This document shows, piece after piece, positions 29,720 to 35,748 of a DNA stretch of 35,748 nucleotides. Each line of letters starts with the position of its first letter. The first letter of the stretch is position 1. The DNA comes from Mycolicibacterium novocastrense (GTDB lineage: Bacteria; Actinomycetota; Actinomycetes; Mycobacteriales; Mycobacteriaceae). The stretch covers positions 1 to 35,748 of the forward strand of contig NZ_BCTA01000047.1 of NCBI RefSeq assembly GCF_001570485.1, written 5' to 3'. Position numbers and translations under genes: made by a program. The notes below the pieces were generated by a model, which saw only the letters and a program-made list of their open reading frames with translations, did no database searches and was not told the DNA's origin.

Positions 29720-29941
29720 ATGGCGGAGAACGCGCGCGAGCAGATGTCTGAACGCGCCGTAGAGGCCGGATGGCACCGCAGGGACGCCGACCGTACCGAC
29801 TACTACACGCGCAGCCCGGTGCGTATTCACGTGATCTGGCAGGGAAACGACGCCATCAGCGGCGGCGCGCTGTATCACGACGACATCCTGATGGCCTACA
29901 GCCGGGACCTGTCCACGGTGTCCGGCTGGCTGAAGCGCTGA
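29720..29941 (+). CDS. Small hypothetical protein
   Basis: 73-aa soluble protein from ATG 29720 with a strong ribosome site (AGGAGGAG). MAENAREQMSERAVEAGWHRRDADRTDYY is charged and likely helical; SPVRIHVIWQGNDAISGGALYHDDILMAYSRDLSTVSGWLKR forms a short beta pattern. No known motif. TAACGT (29688-29693) may be its own -10, although it could also be read through from cinA 78 bp upstream. An extended reading to 29645 is less likely. Confidence 0.78.
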   Translation: MAENAREQMSERAVEAGWHRRDADRTDYYTRSPVRIHVIWQGNDAISGGALYHDDILMAYSRDLSTVSGWLKR

Positions 29942-29966
29942 GCTGACGCGCCGACAGACACCGCGG

Positions 29967-30890
29967 TCAGGGGCGTTGGGTCTGGTACTCGTCCCACACC
30001 TTCATCGTCGTCTGCAGGATCTCCTCGGCCCGGCCCAGGCCGGCGAGATGGCTCTCGCCGGGCATCGGGTACAGCTCGGCATCGCGAAGCTTCGAGACGA
30101 CGTGCTCACCGTGCCGGAATGGGACGATATGGTCGGCGTCGCCGTGCCACCACCGGATGGGCACCGCTATCTCGTCGAGCCGGAAACCCCAGTCGCGGGC
30201 GAACACGACGATGTCGGAGAACGGTGCGGCCAGCTGTTTGCGGCTGCCGTTGAGCAGATCGTCGAGGAACATCGCCTTGATCTCCGGCCGGGCCAGCAGC
30301 CGGCGGTCCGCCTCGGGCGACACGCGCCCGTAGAGGTCTGTGACCGGAGATGCGACCGGCTTGATGAACCGGATCAGGGCCGAGGCCAGCAGCCCGATCG
30401 GAACTCCCGCGTACTGCAGCAGCGGCGCGACGCGCGTGCCGAGGTTGCCCATCAGCCCACCGGGGATCGCATCGGGACCGACGGTGGGGGCGACACCGCC
30501 GATCACGCCCGCCACCACCACACGGTCGGGCATCGCGGCCGCGCACCCGAGCGTGTAGGGGCCGCCACCGGACAGGCCGACGACGGCCAATTTGTCGATG
30601 CCGAGGGTGTCGGCGATGGTGCGGAGATCGTCGGCGAAATCGACGACCCGCTCGTATCGATGCGGGGTGGAGGACCCGATGCCGGGCCGGTCCAGACCGA
30701 TCAGGCGGATGTTCGCCTTCTCGGCGTAGATACGCGCTTCCATCGGGATCTGTCGACGGGCACCGGGCGTGCCGTGCAGCCAGAAGATGGTGCGGCCCTG
30801 CGGGGCGCCGAACTCGGCGAACCCGATGCGTCGGTCCTCACCGACGGCGACGTTGCCCTCGAGCTTGGGGCGGGCGATTGCGACAACCAT
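29967..30890 (-). CDS. Alpha/beta hydrolase
   Basis: 307-aa alpha/beta-hydrolase-fold enzyme. WLHGTPGARRQIP is the oxyanion-hole loop, GLSGGGPYTLG the nucleophile elbow (Ser107), WWHGDADHIVPFRHG carries the acid Asp, and PGESHLAGL the catalytic His. Substrate class (ester, epoxide or C-C bond) cannot be told. No signal peptide is visible. The ATG at 30890 has no convincing ribosome site. It follows the hotdog-type gene on the same strand by 38 bp. Confidence 0.88.
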   Translation of the reverse strand: MVVAIARPKLEGNVAVGEDRRIGFAEFGAPQGRTIFWLHGTPGARRQIPMEARIYAEKANIRLIGLDRPGIGSSTPHRYERVVDFADDLRTIADTLGIDKLAVVGLSGGGPYTLGCAAAMPDRVVVAGVIGGVAPTVGPDAIPGGLMGNLGTRVAPLLQYAGVPIGLLASALIRFIKPVASPVTDLYGRVSPEADRRLLARPEIKAMFLDDLLNGSRKQLAAPFSDIVVFARDWGFRLDEIAVPIRWWHGDADHIVPFRHGEHVVSKLRDAELYPMPGESHLAGLGRAEEILQTTMKVWDEYQTQRP

Positions 30891-30928
30891 GGCGGAAGTG
30901 TCTCACGACGGCCGCACGCTCATTCCAA

Positions 30929-31777
30929 TTAGGCCACCCGAAACACGTACGACGCCGCGGTGGTGACGCGGTCGTCGACGCCCTCGTCATGCATCAGCAC
31001 GCGGACCGCGATCGTGCCGTCGGCCCCGCGCACCGGTTCCGTGTCCAACCGGAAAGGGCCGGCCTTTCCGCGCGCCATGAACATCACATGGCAGGACACC
31101 CCGTGGAGGCGGTCGGTTCCTACGGCGGCGGCCGCGGCGTCGATGGCGGCGGTCTCGAGGATGACGAACTGCGGTCCGACGTGCAGGGCCGCATCAGGCG
31201 ATGCGACCTCGACCGACAGCTCGGGCAGCCCCCAGCGGCCGTCGGGTCGGCGATGACCGCCGAACACCTGCCACAGCGGCGGCAGGTCGGGGGAGTCGAC
31301 GATCTCGAGCGGATTGGCCTCCATCCGTTCCAGTCCCTCGGGCGGGACGCCGATGCTGACGCCCTGGCCCTCGATCAGTGCGAGCACGCGGGCCGGGTTG
31401 TCGGCGTCGACGATCTTGGCGCGGCTGTATCCCATCTGCCGGCCGACCCGAAGTTCCTCCGACACCACCTCGAAGCACGTGACGTCGCGACCCGGATCGA
31501 GGATCTGGCAGGAGTGGATGACCGGGTTCGGCACCGCCTCGAGGTCGGACATGTGTCCGCTCTCGGGCGCCGAGATGCCCAGCACGGCGAACAGCAGCCC
31601 GCCCGCCGCGTCGCGCATGTCGCGGCGCACCGTGACGGTGTTGTCCTCTTCGACGAGGTCCATCTGGGCGTAACTGCGGCCGATGTAGCGATAGCTCAGC
31701 AGTCCGCCCCAGCGCCTGCGCAGTTCCTCTGCATACTCCTCGGGTGAATCGGACAACTCGCGGATATCGCGCAGCAC
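30929..31777 (-). CDS. Hotdog-fold (acyl-CoA thioesterase-like) protein
   Basis: 282-aa protein that reads as two successive hotdog-like halves. ISAPESGHMSDLEAVPNPVIHSCQILDPGRDVTCFEVVSEELRVGRQMGYSRAKIVDADNPARVLALIEGQG forms the first; FVILETAAIDAAAAAVGTDRLHGVSCHVMFMARGKAGPFRLDTEPVRG the second. The pairing resembles actinobacterial thioesterase-superfamily proteins of unknown substrate. GTG 31777 has AGGAG with a 6-nt spacer. The alpha/beta hydrolase gene follows, so the pair may be co-transcribed. Confidence 0.72.
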   Translation of the reverse strand: MLRDIRELSDSPEEYAEELRRRWGGLLSYRYIGRSYAQMDLVEEDNTVTVRRDMRDAAGGLLFAVLGISAPESGHMSDLEAVPNPVIHSCQILDPGRDVTCFEVVSEELRVGRQMGYSRAKIVDADNPARVLALIEGQGVSIGVPPEGLERMEANPLEIVDSPDLPPLWQVFGGHRRPDGRWGLPELSVEVASPDAALHVGPQFVILETAAIDAAAAAVGTDRLHGVSCHVMFMARGKAGPFRLDTEPVRGADGTIAVRVLMHDEGVDDRVTTAASYVFRVA

Positions 31778-31812
31778 GCAACACTCCTATCTGAGGTGAC
31801 GCCGACGGCGGT

Positions 31813-31979
31813 CTACAGCAGTCGGCGAGGCGACACTTCCATCTGATAACCCGCGGGGAACGTCATCTCGATCACCCGCAGTTCGTCGTGGGCCTTGGAC
31901 TCCAGCTCGAGGACGACGCAGCCCTCGCCGAGGTCTTTGGCCTCCAGCACTGTGTATTGCTGACCGCCACCGTTGACAT
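31813..31979 (-). pseudogene. Small hypothetical gene with disrupted or unclear start
   Basis: The last 53 codons (NGGGQQYTVLEAKDLGEG ... EMTFPAGYQMEVSPRRLL) have gene-like codon use and composition, but no ordinary start exists in that frame: the only upstream start is a distant TTG at 32100, through an Arg/Pro-rich stretch. An ATG at 31977-31979 is one base out of frame. Adding one base after it gives a clean 55-aa protein starting MSNGGG (167+1 bp = 56 codons). It may therefore be a gene damaged by a one-base deletion, or an assembly error. A start at the internal GTG of YTVLEAK is the alternative. Function unknown. Confidence 0.45.
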
Positions 31980-32122
31980 GACCTGATGTCGCCGCCGGTG
32001 CGGCTCCGAGACGACGGGGTCCCCTGAGCGCAGTGCCTCGACCGCTACCAGGCCGGGGGCTTTTGCCGGGTGTGCTTCCACGCGACCAACGGTAGGCCAA
32101 ATTGCCCGCATGCTGGCGGGTT

Positions 32123-32497
32123 TCAGCTGACCGCCGCGGTGTAGGCGAAGCCGCCGATCACGAAGGTGGTCAGGCACAATCCGAATGTTCCCAACGCGAA
32201 CGGCCAGCCGGGCGCACGGCGCACCAGCTGCACGATGGTCGCGATCAGGCCCGCCACCCCGATCGCGATCGCCAGCAGCACGGCGGTGAAGACCGCGTTC
32301 ACGGCGCCGTCCGCGCTGCAGGACTCGGGAGGGCAGTGGTCCAGGAATGCCAGTGAGAACAGCCCGAAGAACGCTCCGACGGCAATCATCCCGGCGGTGA
32401 TAACCAGAGCGACGACCGACGCCGCGATGTCGGCACCGGACACCGGCCGCCTGTACGGCTGCGGTGGCGCATATCCCGGATAGCTTGGTTGGACCAT
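32123..32497 (-). CDS. Three-helix membrane protein, hypothetical
   Basis: 124-aa membrane protein. A short Pro/Tyr-rich N terminus (MVQPSYPGYAPPQPYRRP) leads to three hydrophobic helices (VVALVITAGMIAVGAFFGLF, AVFTAVLLAIAIGVAGLIATIV, LGTFGLCLTTFVIGGFAYTA), with a cysteine-containing loop (DHCPPESCSADG) between the first two. ATG 32497 is chosen because TAGCAT (complement of 32506-32511) lies 8 nt upstream, a leaderless pattern; the ORF extends to 32551 without family support. It diverges from the fadD-type gene. No function is known. Confidence 0.78.
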   Translation of the reverse strand: MVQPSYPGYAPPQPYRRPVSGADIAASVVALVITAGMIAVGAFFGLFSLAFLDHCPPESCSADGAVNAVFTAVLLAIAIGVAGLIATIVQLVRRAPGWPFALGTFGLCLTTFVIGGFAYTAAVS

Positions 32498-32595
32498 GAC
32501 CGCAGATGCTAGCGATGCGATGTGCCGTTTCCCGTCGAAATGCCAGGACATCGACCATCATGGCGCTATCGAGCCAGCCGCACGGGGAGATGCCG

Positions 32596-34227
32596 ATGGA
32601 CAGCACGATGCAGGACTTTCCGCTGACCCTGACCACGATCCTGCGGCACGGTACGGGGTGGCACTCCGGCCGCAAGGTGATCACCGCGACGCCCGACGGT
32701 TCGCGCGAGATCAGCTACGGCGAACTCGGAACCCGGGTGGCCCAGCTGGCCAACGGGCTGCGTGCGCTCGGAGTCAGCGAGGGCCAACGGGTGGCCACGT
32801 TCATGTGGAACAACCAGGAACATCTCGAGGCCTACTTCGCCGCGCCGTGCATGGGCGCGGTGCTGCACACGCTCAACATCCGACTGGGCGGGGATCAGGT
32901 CGCATTCATCGCCAACGAGGCCGAGGATTCCGTTGTGCTGGTGGACATGTCGCTTCTGGCGTTGTTCGCGCCGATCCTTCCGCAGCTGACGACGGTGCAC
33001 ACCGTGATCGTGGTGGGGGACGGTGACATCTCCGGGCTCGCCGACGCGGGCTGCACGGTGATTCGCTACGACGACCTCCTCGCCGAGCAGCCGCTCGCGT
33101 ACGACTGGCCGGTCCTCGACGAAAAGAGCGCTGCGGCAATGTGTTACACCAGCGGCACGACCGGCAACCCGAAGGGCGTCGTCTACAGCCACCGGTCGAC
33201 GTATCTGCACTCGATGGCCGTGTGCTCCGCCAACGGCATCGGCCTGGCCGACGGTGACCGCGTGTTGACGGTCGTTCCGATGTTTCACGCCAATGCGTGG
33301 GGTCAGCCGTATGCATCGGTGATGGCGGGCGCGGATCTGCTGCTGCCCGACCGGTTTCTGCAGGCCGCCCCGCTGGTCGACATGATCGAGCGTCATCGCC
33401 CGACCATCTCGGCGGCGGTACCGACGATATGGAACGACGTGCTCAACTTCTTGCACGCCAACCCGGACAGGGACATCTCGTCGCTGCAAACCGTCTGCTG
33501 CGGCGGGTCGGCGGTGCCGCTGGCGATGATGAAGGAGTACCAGGAGCGCCTCGGTGTTGTCATCCGCCAGGGCTGGGGAATGACCGAAACCTCTCCGCTG
33601 GCGGCGATCGCGATCCCGCCACCGGAAGTGACCGGTGACGACCACTGGACGTTGCGGGCCGCGGCGGGACGCGCGTTGTGCGGCGTGGAAATCCGCATCG
33701 TCGACGACCGGGGCGCGGTTCTGCCCAGCGACGGGAAAGCCGTGGGTGAGATCGAGATTCGCGGTCCGTGGATCACCGGGTCGTATTACCGCAACGCCGA
33801 CCCCAGCAAGTTCGACGAGGGATGGCTGCGCACCGGTGACGTCGGAAGGATCGACCCGCAGGGTTTCATCACGTTGACCGACCGCGCCAAGGACGTGATC
33901 AAGTCCGGCGGGGAGTGGATCTCGTCTGTGGAGTTGGAACTGCGCATCATGGACCATCCCGCCGTGTACGAGGCGGCGGTCGTCGCGGTGCCCGATGACC
34001 GTTGGCAGGAGCGGCCGTTGGCGGCGGTGGTCCTCGACAAGGGCGCATCGGTCGCCGCGGACGAGTTACGGAAACATCTGAGCGACAACGTACCCCGGTT
34101 CTGGTTGCCGGAACGATGGGCGTTCGTCGAGGAGGTGCCCAAGACCAGCGTCGGGAAGTTCGACAAGAAGTTGATCAGGGCGCGGTACGCAGACGGCGCC
34201 TACGACGTCGTCGAGTGCCGGGACTGA
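32596..34227 (+). CDS. Acyl-CoA synthetase (FadD family)
   Basis: 543-aa AMP-forming ligase that activates a fatty or other carboxylic acid to its CoA thioester. MCYTSGTTGNPKGVVYSHRS is the ATP/AMP-binding loop, GWGMTETSPL the adenine-contacting motif, GWLRTGDVG the hinge, KSGGEWISSVELE the fatty-acid signature region and TSVGKFDKK holds the catalytic Lys. ATG 32596 has GGGGAG 6 nt upstream and gives a start (MDSTMQDFPLTL) like other FadD proteins; upstream ATGs lack ribosome sites. Its size and opening recall M. tuberculosis FadD14, but orthology is unproven. No KstR site is visible. Confidence 0.93.
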   Translation: MDSTMQDFPLTLTTILRHGTGWHSGRKVITATPDGSREISYGELGTRVAQLANGLRALGVSEGQRVATFMWNNQEHLEAYFAAPCMGAVLHTLNIRLGGDQVAFIANEAEDSVVLVDMSLLALFAPILPQLTTVHTVIVVGDGDISGLADAGCTVIRYDDLLAEQPLAYDWPVLDEKSAAAMCYTSGTTGNPKGVVYSHRSTYLHSMAVCSANGIGLADGDRVLTVVPMFHANAWGQPYASVMAGADLLLPDRFLQAAPLVDMIERHRPTISAAVPTIWNDVLNFLHANPDRDISSLQTVCCGGSAVPLAMMKEYQERLGVVIRQGWGMTETSPLAAIAIPPPEVTGDDHWTLRAAAGRALCGVEIRIVDDRGAVLPSDGKAVGEIEIRGPWITGSYYRNADPSKFDEGWLRTGDVGRIDPQGFITLTDRAKDVIKSGGEWISSVELELRIMDHPAVYEAAVVAVPDDRWQERPLAAVVLDKGASVAADELRKHLSDNVPRFWLPERWAFVEEVPKTSVGKFDKKLIRARYADGAYDVVECRD

Positions 34228-34345
34228 TCGCCGCGCCGCCGAACACCCGGCGAACCGTTCCGGAGCGGGTGACAGGTGGTTTACGGTAGCGACGACGGTC
34301 AATCCCGTGGCTACACACCGCGGATGAGGAAACGGGGACGAAGAC

Positions 34346-34834
34346 ATGCGCCGATCGATCCGACTGCTGGCCTCGGCCGCCGCGCTCACAACCGCGACGC
34401 CACTCGGGTTACTGACCGCCGGCATCGCGTCGGCCAATGACACCTTCGTCCCGATGAACCAGGTGTCGCGCCGTTGCGATTACAGCGAGACCGACTACAA
34501 CGGCCCGACCGGCAACGGGCGGGGCACGAGCGTCATCAGGTCGAGCGGGTCGAATCTGTCCGCGGATGTCACGCTGGACGTGGCGATCCCGAACATGCGC
34601 TACGACGTCAGACTCATCCAGGTACCGCGACCGTCCTCCGCGCCCTGCCTCGGCGGCGATCCCGGTGTCGCGGCGGGAGTGCTTCACACCAACGGTGTCG
34701 GCCACGGCACCGTCTCCCTCAACGACAGCATCGAGCCGGGTGCGACGGGGGCGTGGGTGTGGATCACGCGGCCCGACCGGTTCTCCCAGGATCCCGCGGA
34801 GTTCTACACCAGCGACATGATCGTCAAGATCTGA
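34346..34834 (+). CDS. Secreted hypothetical protein
   Basis: 162-aa exported protein. The signal peptide is clear: MRRSIRLLASAAALTTATPLG to about residue 31, cleaved near ASAN. The mature part has two cysteines (VSRRCDYSE and SSAPCLGGDP) that could form a disulfide, and a strand-rich pattern (SADVTLDVAIPNMRYDVRLIQVP, GAWVWITRP) suggesting a small beta sandwich. GGGGACGAAG precedes the ATG. No known family recognised with confidence; similar small secreted proteins are common in mycobacteria. Confidence 0.8.
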   Translation: MRRSIRLLASAAALTTATPLGLLTAGIASANDTFVPMNQVSRRCDYSETDYNGPTGNGRGTSVIRSSGSNLSADVTLDVAIPNMRYDVRLIQVPRPSSAPCLGGDPGVAAGVLHTNGVGHGTVSLNDSIEPGATGAWVWITRPDRFSQDPAEFYTSDMIVKI

Positions 34835-34844
34835 GGCGATCCGC

Positions 34845-35591
34845 TCAGGCGGCGACGACGACGGTCAATTCATCCCCGCGCCGTTCCACCCGCATACCCG
34901 CGCGCCTCGCCACGGCGGCAACCGCGGACGCATCGGCCGGTTCAGCTCGCGAACTCGCCAAAGCGCGGGCGAGTCGCCCTTTGTGCGCCTTGTTGAAGTG
35001 GGTCACCACGCTGCGACGCCCGTCTGGATGCTCGGCGACGACGTCCACGCGGACCGCGTTGGGCAGCCGGCCGAGTGCCGCGTACGAACCCGAGCGCAGG
35101 TCGACAACCAGATCGTCGGCCGCCCAGCGGGCCAGCACGGGTTCCAGCAGCGGGCGCCACCGCGTCGCCAGGGAAGGGCGCCCGGGAAGCTTGGACGTCG
35201 CCGAGAGTCGATACGCGGGGACCAGATCGTCGGCGCGCAGCAGTCCGAACAGCGCAGAGCCGACGGCCAGCCGCGCCCGTGCGCGCGATGCGGCGGCCCC
35301 GCTCAGCGATCCGACGTCCAGGGCGTCGTAGAGGACACCGGTGTAGCGGCTGATCGCCGGCAACGTCGGCGCGACGCGCAACTGGCTGTTGCGATCGATC
35401 TCGGCATCCTGCGACGCGGAGAGCCCTAGCGCGCGCCGGCACGCCGGCCGGTCGGCGGCCAGTTCCACCAGCTCATCGAGCAGTTCGGCGCGCAGCGGCC
35501 CGAGCTCGGCCGAGCTGAGCGACTGCAGGCGCAGCGGGGGCCCGTCGCCGCCCAGCCGCTTGGTCTCCGAGGGCGGAAGAAGCACGATCAC
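34845..35591 (-). CDS. yaaA: YaaA family peroxide-response protein
   Basis: 248-aa protein of the YaaA/DUF328 family. VLLPPSETK at the start, LSASQDAEIDRN, ALFGLLRADDLVPAYRL, WAADDLVVDLRSGSYAAL and the FNKAHKGRLARAL motif identify it. In Escherichia coli YaaA lowers free iron and DNA damage during peroxide stress; a similar role here is likely but untested. The GTG start at 35591 has TAGCCT (complement of 35599-35604) 7 nt upstream, a leaderless arrangement. It is convergent with the secreted-protein gene. Confidence 0.92.
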   Translation of the reverse strand: MIVLLPPSETKRLGGDGPPLRLQSLSSAELGPLRAELLDELVELAADRPACRRALGLSASQDAEIDRNSQLRVAPTLPAISRYTGVLYDALDVGSLSGAAASRARARLAVGSALFGLLRADDLVPAYRLSATSKLPGRPSLATRWRPLLEPVLARWAADDLVVDLRSGSYAALGRLPNAVRVDVVAEHPDGRRSVVTHFNKAHKGRLARALASSRAEPADASAVAAVARRAGMRVERRGDELTVVVAA

Positions 35592-35619
35592 GCCGCAGAG
35601 GCTATCCGGGCGGTCGCGC

Positions 35620-35748
35620 TCAGGCCGGAGGCACCGGAGCCGGCGGTGGGGGTGCGAACGGATCAGCCGGCGGCGGAGGCGGTGGGGGTGCCAGCGGGTC
35701 GCCCGGCGGCGGGGCCGGAGCCGGCGGGGGCGGGGGTGCGAACGGATC
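35620..35748 (-). CDS. Pro-rich protein, 3' end only (cut by window edge)
   Basis: The last 42 codons of a gene entering from the right edge. They encode Pro/Ala-rich sequence with a repeated unit, ADPFAPPPP, and end PVPPA. Such tails are common in exported mycobacterial proteins. The N terminus lies outside the window, so family and signal peptide cannot be judged. Confidence 0.7.
   Translation of the reverse strand, partial: DPFAPPPPPAPAPPPGDPLAPPPPPPPADPFAPPPPAPVPPA

Noticed and set aside
1..35748. Prophage, insertion sequence, integron or CRISPR
   Set aside because: No transposase, integrase, phage structural gene or spaced repeat array was found; all genes look chromosomal.

Overview
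The window looks like chromosomal DNA of a mycobacterium, most likely an environmental or fast-growing (Mycolicibacterium-like) species. It is very GC-rich and gene-dense. It encodes a mycolic-acid methyltransferase, CYP124- and CYP125-type cytochromes P450, an LpqH-family lipoprotein, an LdtA-type L,D-transpeptidase, an F420-dependent luciferase-like oxidoreductase and a FadD ligase. Many starts look leaderless: a TANNNT -10 box lies 5-9 nt before GTG or ATG. I saw no tRNA, rRNA, insertion sequence, phage gene or CRISPR array.

Layout. 0-5.5 kb: flavin oxidoreductase, CYP124 with a SnoaL-like partner, an SRPBCC protein, an F420 oxidoreductase and three small proteins. 5.8-12.2 kb: mycolic-acid methyltransferase; an MFS carrier with an unusual cytoplasmic C-terminal domain, coupled to a small zinc-ribbon protein; GNAT and DUF393 proteins; a threonine dehydratase-type PLP enzyme; a POT peptide transporter. 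12.4-19.0 kb: envelope genes (Pro-rich DUF7159 protein, LdtA), a FadR-type regulator coupled to a membrane fatty-acid hydroxylase, an NTF2-like protein and lipoprotein pair, and an AhpD-like protein beside an XRE/MmyB-type regulator.

19.0-27.8 kb is the most coherent part. Three sites fit the KstR operator TnnAACnnGTTnnA (one with a single mismatch). They lie upstream of CYP125, of a nitronate monooxygenase-like flavoprotein, and exactly midway between a divergent DapB-like dehydrogenase and a hydroxysteroid-dehydrogenase-type SDR. This suggests a sterol-responsive accessory module. It also holds a divergent TetR/DUF2867 system, a frameshifted DUF6766 gene, and a 237-bp gap packed with inverted repeats that may encode a structured RNA.

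27.9-35.7 kb: PaaI-type thioesterase and CinA diverge from a 15-bp palindrome. Then come an alpha/beta hydrolase, a hotdog-type protein, small membrane and secreted proteins, a FadD-type ligase, YaaA and the 3' end of a Pro-rich protein. No gap between genes exceeds 300 bp. The main uncertainties are substrates, some start codons, and whether the two apparent single-base frameshifts are real.
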